The translations under genes and the position numbers were made by a program. The notes below the pieces were generated by a model. That model had not been told where the DNA came from. It was given only the letters and a program-made list of their open reading frames with translations, and ran no database searches. A stretch of DNA of 64,000 nucleotides from Mariniflexile maritimum (GTDB lineage Bacteria > Bacteroidota > Bacteroidia > Flavobacteriales > Flavobacteriaceae): contig NZ_WRPN01000010.1 of the NCBI RefSeq assembly GCF_009746565.1, positions 1 to 64,000 of the forward strand. The letters are read 5' to 3'. Of this stretch, positions 1-6,996 are shown piece by piece. Position 1 is the first letter of the stretch, and every line of letters starts with the position of its first letter.

Positions 1-1
1 T

Positions 2-427
2 TTAGAAAGTATTCCTGGTGTATCATTTATTTCTGCAGCAACGGTTGTTGGTGAAACTTTAGGCTTTGAGTCTATATCAGGTGCAAAACAACTTACGAGT
101 TATGCTGGCTATGATGTGGTTTTAAGAGAGTCTGGTAATTTTAAAGGTAAGACCAAAATAAGCAAAAAAGGAAATAGCCATATTAGAGCTGTTCTTCATA
201 TGCCTTCAATGACATGCGTTCGTTGCAATCCCACCTTAAAACAGTTTTATGAAAGGCTAAAACCCCAGAAAGCAAAACCTCTTGTGGCTTTAGTAGCTGT
301 TCAAAGAAAATTATTGATTTTAATGTTTACACTCTGGAAAAATGAAACATATTATGACGCTGATTTTGAAAAGAAAAAACAGCAAGAACCAAAAGCTCTT
401 GCTGCGCAGGATAGCATTATGATTTAG
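2..427 (+). CDS. IS110-family transposase, C-terminal part (5' end outside window)
   Basis: The frame is open from base 2 and ends with TAG at 425-427, giving about 141 residues of the C-terminal half of an IS110/IS1111-type DEDD transposase. The visible part is the Transposase_20 (IS116/IS110/IS902) domain: the helix-hairpin-helix-like LESIPGVSFISA, then TSYAGYD, then the diagnostic ISKKGNSHIRAVLHMP segment (serine-containing catalytic region) and ALVAVQRKLLILMF near the end. The N-terminal RuvC-like half and the left end of the element lie before the window, so I cannot tell whether it is intact. Downstream, 428-466 is AT-rich and without an ORF; an attC-like palindrome begins at 467. Family assignment is confident. 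The IS110 versus IS1111 subgroup cannot be decided from this part. Confidence 0.9.
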   Translation, partial: LESIPGVSFISAATVVGETLGFESISGAKQLTSYAGYDVVLRESGNFKGKTKISKKGNSHIRAVLHMPSMTCVRCNPTLKQFYERLKPQKAKPLVALVAVQRKLLILMFTLWKNETYYDADFEKKKQQEPKALAAQDSIMI

Positions 428-466
428 CATAAGTGCTTCCTATAATTTTTAGTTAATTTATTAGGT

Positions 467-600
467 TTTTAACACAGTACCTATGAGTAGTTGCGTGGGT
501 TAGACCTTAACTTTACAAGTACACACCAAAATGAAAATCCGCAAGGATTTTCAGAAGTAGGCGAGAACAAGCAATAATTACTCATAGCCATTGTTGGGCT
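467..600 (-). repeat. attC-like palindromic element 1 (3' of the toxin-antitoxin pair)
   Basis: Outer arms CTATGAGTA (481-489) and TACTCATAG (579-587) are perfect inverted repeats. A central 8-base-pair hairpin GAAAATCC-GCAA-GGATTTTC sits at 533-552. At the right edge GTTGGGC (594-600) matches the integron core GTTRRRY; at the left edge TTTTAAC (467-473) is one base off the inverse core RYYYAAC. The motif AGTTGCGTG (489-497) recurs exactly in element 3 (41126-41134). Read on the minus strand the order is toxin stop, GCCCAAC, palindrome, which is the order of an integron cassette. No integrase is visible, so function is inferred from architecture only. Confidence 0.6.
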
Positions 601-601
601 T
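591..601. repeat. Left core-like inverted repeat of cassette 1
   Basis: TTGTTGGGCTT at 591-601 is the exact reverse complement of AAGCCCAACAA at 1208-1218. The two copies bracket the toxin-antitoxin pair, with the genes reading from the right copy towards the left copy. Confidence 0.65.
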
Positions 602-607
602 TCGTTT

Positions 608-910
608 TTAAATTTCTTTATCTAATTTATTCGGATTCTGTTTTGTGTCAAATAACGTAACAATATTTATCTGTTTAGAATTATAGCGATAATATAAAGT
701 CGTTTGTTTAGTGATTACACATTTTCTTAAACTTTTTCCTTTTTTAGATTCAGGAAATATTTCAGGCTGGTTTTTAATTATTTCAATCGATGAATCTAAT
801 TTTTCAACAAAATCTTTTTTAACCTTAACTGACCATTCTTTGATTAAGTACTCGAAAAGTTTTTCTAATTTCTTTTCGGCTGTTTTTGAAATAACAACTT
901 TTCTGCTCAA
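608..910 (-). CDS. RelE/ParE-family toxin
   Basis: A 100-residue protein with the RelE/ParE fold signature: an N-terminal VVISKTAEKKLEKLFEYL helix, a central helix (DFVEKLDSSIEIIKN), PEIFPES, then the beta-strand core RKCVITKQTTLYYRY and INIVTLFDTKQNP at the C-terminus. Family members poison gyrase (ParE) or cleave ribosome-bound mRNA (RelE); the sequence does not say which. The start is TTG at 910, one base after the antitoxin stop (TAA at 912-914), so the pair is translationally coupled. Base composition is more AT-rich than the housekeeping neighbours, and the pair is bracketed by inverted core-like repeats. A toxin is a typical cargo of integron cassettes. Confidence 0.8.
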   Translation of the reverse strand: MSRKVVISKTAEKKLEKLFEYLIKEWSVKVKKDFVEKLDSSIEIIKNQPEIFPESKKGKSLRKCVITKQTTLYYRYNSKQINIVTLFDTKQNPNKLDKEI

Positions 911-911
911 T

Positions 912-1133
912 TTATCTGTGTTTTTGCATAAAAGATTCGTAATCTGTTATTTCTCCATTTTCTATTTCATGCGAAGCTTTCTCAATTTCTTTGCGTTGTT
1001 CAATAGATAAGTCGTCCCAAAAGTCAGCTGTTTTTGCTTTTTTGAAGATTTTTTTAATTGAATCAATAATTTTCGGATTTTCAGTATCCAAAAGCATTTT
1101 AACCAATTCTATTTTTTCCGCCTGAATATTCAT
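912..1133 (-). CDS. Antitoxin of the RelE/ParE pair
   Basis: A 73-residue acidic protein directly upstream of the toxin, in the usual antitoxin-first order. It has an N-terminal helical segment (KIELVKMLLDTENPKIIDSIKKIF) and the motif ADFWDDLSIEQRKEIEKASHEIENGE, followed by a short tail (DYESFMQKHR). This helix plus W(D)xLxxxxRxxIxxAxxxIxxG layout is common to small antitoxins partnering ParE-type toxins in Bacteroidota; the tail would wrap the toxin. No clear DNA-binding helix-turn-helix can be assigned by eye. It probably represses its own promoter in the 1134-1206 spacer. Confidence 0.75.
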   Translation of the reverse strand: MNIQAEKIELVKMLLDTENPKIIDSIKKIFKKAKTADFWDDLSIEQRKEIEKASHEIENGEITDYESFMQKHR

Positions 1134-1206
1134 TACATTTTTTATTTATTATCAAAAATAATGATTTCAACCCTAAATTTTAATGTAAACTTGGATTTTT
1201 TTAAAT

Positions 1207-1278
1207 GAAGCCCAACAAGTCGCTAAACCATGTTTTGGACTCCTAATTAAAAGATTGCTTCACTACGTTCGCAATTGC
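1207..1278. repeat. Right core-like repeat of cassette 1 and adjoining hairpin
   Basis: GAAGCCCAACAA (1207-1218) holds the inverted core GCCCAAC and marks the 5' boundary of the toxin-antitoxin unit. It is followed by an AT-rich stretch with an imperfect stem (TTAATTA/TAATTAA arms around ATTGC...GCAAT, about 1241-1285) that reaches the stop codon of the next minus-strand gene. This may be a degraded attC-like site, or simply that gene's terminator. Confidence 0.4.
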
Positions 1279-1279
1279 G

Positions 1280-1750
1280 TTAATTAATCAACCCATCAAA
1301 ATACCTAAACAAATCGCCTTTGGTAATAAGGGCACCTTGTTCAATCATTTTAAATTTATCAAGGTTCTTTTCTTCGGTATAATTTTTATCGGCTTGTAAA
1401 AATTCAACACGCTCATCCATTAGGTTTTCGCGCAACCACTTATAGCCTTCGGGGGTAGTAATATCAACGGCGCTGTTTTTAACATTAATAACTATGGCCT
1501 TCATTTTATTTTTTCCTAAACGGAACAAATAAATGTGCTGCGCCGAAAAATGTTCTAAATATTCGGCCTTGTTCAACACGCCCTCCCAAATTAAATCGCT
1601 AAAAACGTCCAGTTCCATTTCAGCAAGTTCGGGCTTGTTTGCTTTTAGGTTGGCCCATTCATTGGCCGTAATGGATTGGGTTGCCAAAAAATTGATAAAT
1701 TCTTGGTGCAATTCTTCAAATTGTTCTTTTGTTAATCGTGCGTATTTCAT
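1280..1750 (-). CDS. DUF6495-like conserved flavobacterial protein
   Basis: A 156-residue soluble protein beginning MKYARLTKEQFEELHQEF. There is no signal peptide or membrane segment. It carries a helical N-terminal half (LATQSITANEWANLKANKP, MELDVFSDLIWEGVL) and a mixed C-terminal half (LFRLGKNKMKAIVINV, WLRENLMDERVEFLQADK). I recognise it as the small conserved flavobacterial family I know as DUF6495; its function is unknown. It is monocistronic or pairs with the haem-binding gene at 1808-2281 on the same strand. Start is the ATG at 1750. The family name is from memory and less certain than the reading frame. Confidence 0.7.
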   Translation of the reverse strand: MKYARLTKEQFEELHQEFINFLATQSITANEWANLKANKPELAEMELDVFSDLIWEGVLNKAEYLEHFSAQHIYLFRLGKNKMKAIVINVKNSAVDITTPEGYKWLRENLMDERVEFLQADKNYTEEKNLDKFKMIEQGALITKGDLFRYFDGLIN

Positions 1751-1807
1751 GCTACATTATAAACTGAGCACCAAAAAACGGGCAAGCTCTTTAAACAAGG
1801 TGCAAAA

Positions 1808-2281
1808 TTACTCAGGTTTTGGTTCTAAACCATATTTTATGCGCACCATTTTCGCCCAATCTACCACCGCTTTTATTTGGGCATCGGTTAAGTTGGCCTC
1901 AGCATGGGTTAAAGTATAGGATTTTAAAGGCATATCCTTATTTTCAACCATTTCAATAAGTTCTTCAAATTTATGGTCTTTTCGTTTTACCGTATTGCCT
2001 TCCCAATTAGACATGTTGAAATGCTTTTTACCGTCCTTTACATGGGCCGCCAACCAATAATTCACAGGGGTTATGGTATTGTACCAAGGGTATCGGGTAA
2101 CATCGCTATGGCAGTCGTAGCACGTTTCCTTTAAAATTGCCCTAACATTTTCTGGCGGATTGGTCTCTGCCAAAAAAGGCTCAATGGAAGCCAAACTGCC
2201 CTGGTTTTTTTCAGGCCCAAAAAATTGGGCAACTATAAATACAACTAATAAGATTAGGAATGATTTTTTTACTATTTTCAT
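1808..2281 (-). CDS. Haem-binding domain protein (mono-haem cytochrome c-like)
   Basis: A 157-residue protein with an N-terminal membrane anchor or signal (KIVKKSFLILLVVFIVAQFFG), followed by the haem attachment motif CYDCH at about residues 53-57 in the context ETCYDCHSDVTRYPWY. Downstream are VNYWLAAHVKDGKKHFNMSNW and KDMPLKSYTLTHAEANLTDAQ, whose methionine or histidine could be the distal haem ligand. This is the Haem_bd family (PF14376 type), exported to the periplasm and probably engaged in electron transfer. It depends on cytochrome c maturation, and the window contains the CcsBA system at 19843-23025. Confidence 0.85.
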   Translation of the reverse strand: MKIVKKSFLILLVVFIVAQFFGPEKNQGSLASIEPFLAETNPPENVRAILKETCYDCHSDVTRYPWYNTITPVNYWLAAHVKDGKKHFNMSNWEGNTVKRKDHKFEELIEMVENKDMPLKSYTLTHAEANLTDAQIKAVVDWAKMVRIKYGLEPKPE

Positions 2282-2319
2282 GGTTAAAAATTTAGATGAT
2301 TAAAAATAGTAAATTATAG

Positions 2320-2913
2320 ATGACTTTTGAAGAATTCCATAAAGAATTAACCAACGTGGATGCATCGCGTGAAAAACGCTTGGCATGCGCCCATTTGGTC
2401 TTAAACGATATACACTTATTTCCCGAACTTTTAAGCATGGTATTTAAGGTAAATGATAAACTTTCGTATCGTGCCGCGTGGGTTTTTGAGTTTGTTTGTG
2501 AAGCGAATGTGTATGCGCTTATACCATATTTGGATGCGTTTTGTGCCAACCTTAAAACCATTCGTTTTGATTCTGCCGTGAGACCCATGGCAAAAGTGTG
2601 TGTGTTTATTGCAAAGGAATACTATTCAAAACAGCCCAACACCTTAAAGAAAACCTTAAAACCAAAACATAAGGAATTGATTGTTGAAGCCTGTTTTGAT
2701 TGGTTGATACAAGACGAAAAAACATCGTCAAAAGCTTACGCCATGGAAGTACTATACCTTTTTGGCAAGGATTATCCATGGGTGTACCCCGAACTTGTAA
2801 AAATTTTAGAACAGGATTTCCAAGCCGAAAGCCCGGGTTACAAGGCGCGCGCAAAACGCATCCTTCAAGGCATAAAGAAAAAACAAAAACCCTTAAATTC
2901 CTTGTTGGGATAA
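2320..2913 (+). CDS. HEAT-like helical protein upstream of purB
   Basis: A 197-residue soluble, all-helical protein (MTFEEFHKELTNVDASREKRLACAH...) with repeated helix pairs: AHLVLNDIHLFPELLSMVF, RAAWVFEFVCEANVYALIPYL, SAVRPMAKVCVFIAKEYY, KAYAMEVLYLFGKDYPWVYPELVKIL. The pattern suggests ARM/HEAT-type repeats. Homologues next to purB are sometimes labelled adenylosuccinate lyase, but there is no lyase signature here and I regard such labels as carry-over from the neighbour. Its role is unknown. purB follows after 72 bases with its own promoter box. Confidence 0.75.
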   Translation: MTFEEFHKELTNVDASREKRLACAHLVLNDIHLFPELLSMVFKVNDKLSYRAAWVFEFVCEANVYALIPYLDAFCANLKTIRFDSAVRPMAKVCVFIAKEYYSKQPNTLKKTLKPKHKELIVEACFDWLIQDEKTSSKAYAMEVLYLFGKDYPWVYPELVKILEQDFQAESPGYKARAKRILQGIKKKQKPLNSLLG

Positions 2914-2953
2914 AATCGTAAATCAAAACTTCGCAATTCGTCAATCAAAAACG

Positions 2954-2961
2954 TATCTTTG
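2954..2961 (+). promoter_or_regulatory. Bacteroidota -7 box for purB
   Basis: TATCTTTG fits TAnnTTTG exactly and lies 24 bases before the ATG at 2986. No good -33 TTG is visible at the right distance. Because this box would sit at the 5' end of the longer reading frame (TTG at 2959), the ATG at 2986 is the better start. Confidence 0.6.
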
Positions 2962-2985
2962 CAGCTTCAAAAAAAACAAACAACC

Positions 2986-4329
2986 ATGCCATTATCACCA
3001 CTTAACGCCATTTCACCTATTGATGGACGCTACAGAAGTAAAGTAAGCGAATTAGCACCCTTTTTTTCCGAAGAAGCCTTAATAAAATACCGTGTTCTTG
3101 TTGAAATAGAATATTTTATGGCGCTTTGCAACATCCCGTTGCCACAACTTGAAGGTATTGACAGAAGTGTTTTTAACGATTTAAAAGCGATTTACACACA
3201 TTTTTCTTCGGAAGATGCCTTGGCCATAAAAAAGATTGAAAACGTTACCAACCACGATGTTAAAGCGGTTGAATATTTTATAAAAGAAAAATTTGATGCT
3301 TTAGGTTTATCGCAATATAAAGAATTTATCCACTTCGGGTTAACCTCGCAAGATATTAACAACACGGCCATTCCGTTAAGTATCAAAGACGCTATTGAAG
3401 CCGTTTATATACCGGAATTTACCTTGCTTTTAAACAAGCTAAAAGATCTATCGAACGCGTGGGCCAACATTCCAATGCTTGCCAGAACACATGGGCAACC
3501 CGCATCGCCTACCCGACTTGGTAAAGAAATAAGCGTGTTCGTAGCCCGATTGGAAGCCCAATTTGAGGTATTGAAAACCATACCGAACGCTGCTAAATTT
3601 GGCGGCGCAACCGGCAATTTTAACGCGCACCATGTGGCGTATCCCAACATCGATTGGAAAATTTTCGGCAGTAACTTTGTAAAGCAAAAACTGGGTTTGC
3701 ACCATTCATTCCCTACAACCCAAATTGAACATTACGACCACATGGCGGGTTTGTTTGATGCCTTAAAACGCATAAACACCATCCTTATTGATTTGGACAG
3801 GGATATTTGGACCTATGTTTCGATGGACTATTTCAAACAAAAAATAAAAGCGGGCGAAGTGGGCAGTTCGGCCATGCCACACAAAGTAAACCCCATCGAT
3901 TTTGAAAATAGCGAGGGCAATTTAGGTATTGCCAATGCCATTTTTGAGCATCTTTCGGCAAAACTCCCGGTATCCCGAATGCAACGCGATTTAACCGACA
4001 GCACCGTTTTAAGAAATGTGGGCGTTCCATTTGGGCATACCCTTATTGGCTTTAAAGCCACCGTAAAAGGCTTGGATAAATTAGTGCTGAACGAAAGTAA
4101 ATTCACTGAAGATCTGGAAAACAATTGGGCCGTGGTTGCCGAAGCCATTCAAACCATTTTACGTCGCGAAGGCTACCCAAACCCGTATGAAGCGTTAAAA
4201 GGACTCACCAGAACCAATACCAAGATAAACAGCACATCAATCGCTAACTTTATTGATACTTTAGAGGTTTCAAATACAATAAAAGAAGAATTAAAACGTA
4301 TTACACCTAGTAACTATACTGGAATTTAG
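2986..4329 (+). CDS. purB: Adenylosuccinate lyase
   Basis: A 447-residue protein, normal family length, starting MPLSPLNAISPIDGRYRSK. It cleaves SAICAR to AICAR and adenylosuccinate to AMP in purine synthesis. Visible fumarase/aspartase superfamily signatures are the N-terminal SPIDGRY motif, TSQDINNTA (substrate binding), the catalytic-histidine region ARTHGQPASPT, and the flexible signature loop GSSAMPHKVNPIDFENSEGN with its catalytic serine. The E. coli-like long form is indicated by SPIDGRY and the C-terminal GLTRTNTKIN. The ATG at 2986 was preferred over an upstream in-frame TTG that overlaps the promoter. The small gene at 4335 follows after 5 bases. Confidence 0.95.
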   Translation: MPLSPLNAISPIDGRYRSKVSELAPFFSEEALIKYRVLVEIEYFMALCNIPLPQLEGIDRSVFNDLKAIYTHFSSEDALAIKKIENVTNHDVKAVEYFIKEKFDALGLSQYKEFIHFGLTSQDINNTAIPLSIKDAIEAVYIPEFTLLLNKLKDLSNAWANIPMLARTHGQPASPTRLGKEISVFVARLEAQFEVLKTIPNAAKFGGATGNFNAHHVAYPNIDWKIFGSNFVKQKLGLHHSFPTTQIEHYDHMAGLFDALKRINTILIDLDRDIWTYVSMDYFKQKIKAGEVGSSAMPHKVNPIDFENSEGNLGIANAIFEHLSAKLPVSRMQRDLTDSTVLRNVGVPFGHTLIGFKATVKGLDKLVLNESKFTEDLENNWAVVAEAIQTILRREGYPNPYEALKGLTRTNTKINSTSIANFIDTLEVSNTIKEELKRITPSNYTGI

Positions 4330-4334
4330 ACTTT

Positions 4335-4532
4335 ATGATTAACGATAAACTATCGCTCATTCTTTGTGGCGTTTTGGCAGGCAGTATTTTTGTGTTCGGC
4401 ATTTTGGATGTCTTGGACAATTATATTGTTAAAACCTTTTTGACCATCATTTTTTTAGTGATTGTATCTAACTTTTTTGTAGTGTATTCCAAAAAACCTA
4501 AAGAAGAAAAAGAACAAAAAGATTTGAGTTGA
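4335..4532 (+). CDS. Small two-span membrane protein
   Basis: A 65-residue protein starting 6 bases after the purB stop, so probably co-transcribed. It has two hydrophobic segments (LSLILCGVLAGSIFVFGIL and FLTIIFLVIVSNFFVVY) and a charged lysine/glutamate C-terminal tail (SKKPKEEKEQKD), which the positive-inside rule places in the cytoplasm. No family is recognised. Length, hydrophobic pattern and tight spacing support a real gene. The 118 bases after it hold only a weak bulged hairpin (TTATA..AGCC with GGCTTATAA). Confidence 0.65.
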   Translation: MINDKLSLILCGVLAGSIFVFGILDVLDNYIVKTFLTIIFLVIVSNFFVVYSKKPKEEKEQKDLS

Positions 4533-4650
4533 AAGAGGTTTGCCCTTAAACGCATTGCTAAGTGTAACAACTTATAGATAGCCTCGTACCTGCAACGGCT
4601 TATAAAAATCCTATTAAACAGCCTGTTTTTAAGTATCGTGTTACCGAAAA

Positions 4651-5193
4651 CTATTTAAAAAACCCCATCATTTCTTGAAGCTTGCCTTGGTCCATTTGGG
4701 CATATTGCAGGGCACTTACCAAGTTTGCCATTTTATCGGGGCTCATATTATCGCCCAAAATGCGCACTATGCCAAAACCCAAGGTTTTTGAGCTTCCTAA
4801 AACCACCAGTTCATCGGCCTTGACATCGTTTCCTATATATTTTACAACAATTCTATTGCCTTTATCGCTAAATTCCATAAGCTCGTTGTACTTTTTATCA
4901 CTTAAAATGGTTTTTACTTTTGTCAATTCCGTATTATAGGCTTCGGCGTTATTTGCATCTACCTTGAACCCTAAAAAATTCAACCGGTTAACCGATTTGT
5001 AAGCATCTCGTTGTTCGCTGGTAAGTTTCGATTCATCCAGTTTCAACATCGCTATTGGAAGATCCTGCGATATGAAGTTTTTAGCTTCCTGATTATCAAC
5101 AAAATAGCCCTGTAAAGTTGATTTGTTTTCGCAGCTTGTACTAAAGAATGCAGTAATTATTAAAACTGGGAGGTATTTTAGGAATGAATTCAT
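4651..5193 (-). CDS. DUF4252 lipoprotein
   Basis: A 180-residue lipoprotein. The ATG at 5193 was chosen because it gives a clean signal: MNSFLKYLPVLIITAFFSTSC, with Cys about 21 as the lipidation site. A longer frame to 5259 has an untypical N-terminus. The mature part resembles the DUF4252 family (KTILSDKKYNELMEFSDKGN, VKYIGNDVKADELVVLGSS, GFGIVRILGDNMSPDKMANL). It is the last gene of the operon headed by the ECF sigma factor at 6366-6875. In Bacteroidota, DUF4252 genes often travel with an ECF sigma factor; their function is unknown. It is presumably at the inner leaflet of the outer membrane. Confidence 0.8.
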   Translation of the reverse strand: MNSFLKYLPVLIITAFFSTSCENKSTLQGYFVDNQEAKNFISQDLPIAMLKLDESKLTSEQRDAYKSVNRLNFLGFKVDANNAEAYNTELTKVKTILSDKKYNELMEFSDKGNRIVVKYIGNDVKADELVVLGSSKTLGFGIVRILGDNMSPDKMANLVSALQYAQMDQGKLQEMMGFFK

Positions 5194-5284
5194 GGTATTG
5201 GTTTTGGAAATGTTTAAAATGAAAGGGCATTGTAAGCTATTGTTTAAAATGGCTTTCAATGCCCATTGGTTTTTGATTGATGAT

Positions 5285-5845
5285 TTACTTTTTCTTTTTC
5301 TCTAGATTTTTACCGCCGGGGATGTTCATTTTTTCGGTTAATTTTGAAATTTCATTTAAGTTAATATCACCCGTAAGCGATACCACCACGGTTTCAATAC
5401 GGCGTTGTTCCCCATTAATTTCAACGCTTTCCTTCATAACTTTATTGATGCCGTTTACAAAAATTAAAAGCTCTTTTACGTGGTTGCTGTCTTTACCTTC
5501 CTTAACATAAAATTTCACTTCCGAGCCTTCATCTTTCACTTCCATCAATTCTTCCAAAGCACTTGAGCGCGATTTCACCCATTTTGTTATATCTGCTGAA
5601 ATGTTTTTGTTATCGGTTACCAAGGTTTTAAAACTGGTAATGCTTTTTACCATATCCATATAGGCTTTTGCTTCTGGATCGTCCACATTAATGCCCATAT
5701 TGGCTATCATTTGGAACATTTTGGGTTTAATGGACACGTAGGTTACTTCGGAATTGTCGTTATATTTTTCAAAAATATCCTGTGCCATTCCGGTTATGGG
5801 TAATAATAGAATTGCCAATGCGATTAGTCTTAGTTTCTTTTTCAT
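5285..5845 (-). CDS. DUF4252 secreted protein
   Basis: A 186-residue exported protein with signal peptide MKKKLRLIALAILLLPITGMAQ cleaved after Ala-Gln (no lipobox cysteine, unlike its neighbour). The body follows the DUF4252 pattern: DIFEKYNDNSEVTYVSIKPKMFQMI, KAYMDMVKSITSFKTLVTD, LEELMEVKDEGSEVKFYVKEGKD, RRIETVVVSLTGDINLNEISKL. It ends in a lysine-rich tail. It is a paralogue of 4651-5193 in the same operon, with 42 bases separating it from the membrane partner gene upstream. Function unknown. Confidence 0.85.
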   Translation of the reverse strand: MKKKLRLIALAILLLPITGMAQDIFEKYNDNSEVTYVSIKPKMFQMIANMGINVDDPEAKAYMDMVKSITSFKTLVTDNKNISADITKWVKSRSSALEELMEVKDEGSEVKFYVKEGKDSNHVKELLIFVNGINKVMKESVEINGEQRRIETVVVSLTGDINLNEISKLTEKMNIPGGKNLEKKKK

Positions 5846-5887
5846 GTTGCTTGTTTTTAAGGAGTTAATTGTTGTTTGTATTTGTTT

Positions 5888-6379
5888 TTATTGATGGTTT
5901 TTAAAGATGATGCCGGTGGTATTCTCAATTTCGTTAAGATAGCCAAGGGTTGCGGTGCCTTTGTTGACTTCGTTCAGGTAACCAACCGTTGAAACGCCTT
6001 TGTTGAAGTGGTTTGATATCATGTTTAACGATTTTGTAACTTCATTTAGGGCATCTTCAGGATTGTCATAGGTACCATAGGCATATTCGTTATAGGATGC
6101 CACAACCGGTGTTTTCATATAATACCCTAGGGTTAAAACAACCACCGCTGCTACGGCCAGCCATTTGTAATTAAATGCCGTTTTGGTTTTAATGGGAAGC
6201 TGTTTTGTAAAATGCTCCTGTTGGTTGGCCAAAAAGTAGGCAAACATGGGCTTGTACATTTCCAAATGGGGCGCCACGGTTTCCTGTGAAAAATACTTTT
6301 TCAGCTGCTGTTCTTCCTTTAGGCTTGTTTCGCCGTTTTCGTACCTTTTAAGCAAGGCTTCTATGTTATTTGATACCAT
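5888..6379 (-). CDS. Single-pass membrane protein coupled to the ECF sigma factor (putative anti-sigma)
   Basis: A 163-residue protein whose start overlaps the end of the sigma factor gene by 14 bases (6366-6379), indicating translational coupling. It has a short cytoplasmic N-terminal helical domain (NNIEALLKRYENGETSLKEEQQLKKYF), one membrane segment (YKWLAVAAVVVLTLGYYM, about residues 90-107) and a periplasmic tail of 55 residues. The tail has a duplicated motif, TVGYLNEV then TLGYLNEI. Topology and position match anti-sigma factors, but no zinc-binding HxxxCxxC motif is present. The N-terminal stretch resembles the helical region seen in many Bacteroidota anti-sigma-like proteins. Confidence 0.75.
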   Translation of the reverse strand: MVSNNIEALLKRYENGETSLKEEQQLKKYFSQETVAPHLEMYKPMFAYFLANQQEHFTKQLPIKTKTAFNYKWLAVAAVVVLTLGYYMKTPVVASYNEYAYGTYDNPEDALNEVTKSLNMISNHFNKGVSTVGYLNEVNKGTATLGYLNEIENTTGIIFKNHQ

Positions 6380-6875
6380 AATTGTTTGTAATGGTTAATT
6401 TTTCCCTTATTGTTTTTCGGGCCCTAGACAAGGCAACGCGCACAGCGGTATTGTTCATTTCCAGCATGTTTGCAATTTCATCTAAATCATATTCTTCAAT
6501 ATCGCGCAATTGCACGACCATTTTTTGCTGTTCGGGTAAACTTTCAATAATTTTTGCTACCCATTGTAGGCTATCGTGTGCTTCAACCTGTTTTTGTAAC
6601 GAGGTGCTAGCATCCTCATAATTAGTGTGCACTATTTTTAAATTTTGTGCTTGTTTCGATTTTAGCTTATCAAAACAATAATTCTTTGTCATGGTCATGG
6701 AAAATGCTTCCACATTTTTGTATTCCTCAATTTTTGCCTGGTTGCTCCACAACTTCATCAAAACCTCTTGTGTGGCATCTTCAGCTTCCTCGGTAGATAC
6801 AAGCAATCGTTTTGCTAAACGAAACACTTTATCCTTAAACGGCATCACAATATTTAAAAACTCGGTTTGAGTCAT
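6366..6875 (-). CDS. ECF-type RNA polymerase sigma factor
   Basis: A 169-residue sigma-70 family protein of ECF size with regions 2 and 4 only. Region 2 covers about residues 10-80 (VFRLAKRLLVSTEEAEDATQEVLMKLW, the DAxQE motif of region 2.2, then FSMTMTKNYCFDKL). Region 4 covers about 105-160 (IIESLPEQQKMVVQLRDIEEYDLDEIANML, with helix-turn-helix NNTAVRVALSRARKTIRE). It heads the operon sigma / membrane partner / DUF4252 / DUF4252, so its likely targets include this operon. No strong promoter of the TAnnTTTG type is visible upstream, compatible with autoregulation through an ECF-specific promoter. Confidence 0.93.
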   Translation of the reverse strand: MTQTEFLNIVMPFKDKVFRLAKRLLVSTEEAEDATQEVLMKLWSNQAKIEEYKNVEAFSMTMTKNYCFDKLKSKQAQNLKIVHTNYEDASTSLQKQVEAHDSLQWVAKIIESLPEQQKMVVQLRDIEEYDLDEIANMLEMNNTAVRVALSRARKTIREKLTITNNYGIK

Positions 6876-6996
6876 TATTGGTTTGGTTATTTGATATTAC
6901 GACGAACGATGCTTTAATTTGTTACAATTTATTTTTAATTAAATAATAATGTAATAAATTTAGAGTTTTATTGACTACCTACAACAAAGATACACC

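Noticed and set aside
428-600. Reading the 467-600 palindrome as the right end or bridge RNA of the IS110 element
   Set aside because: Related elements at 9310 and 41100 have no transposase beside them, so the palindrome more likely belongs to the cassette family. Not fully excluded without the left IS end.
2606-2944. Antisense and shifted reading frames over coding genes (for example opposite purB, fabI, recN, ligA)
   Set aside because: They lie entirely within strongly supported genes, have no recognisable domains and atypical composition.
2959-2985. Upstream TTG as purB start
   Set aside because: It overlaps the -7 promoter box TATCTTTG, and family members begin at MPLSPLNAISP-like residues.
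4533-4650. Possible fourth attC-like element after the small membrane gene (AACAACTTATA core, bulged stem TTATA..AGCC/GGCTTATAA)
   Set aside because: The stem is short and bulged, the AAAATCC/GGATTTT hairpin is missing, and no inverted boundary copy was found upstream of the gene.
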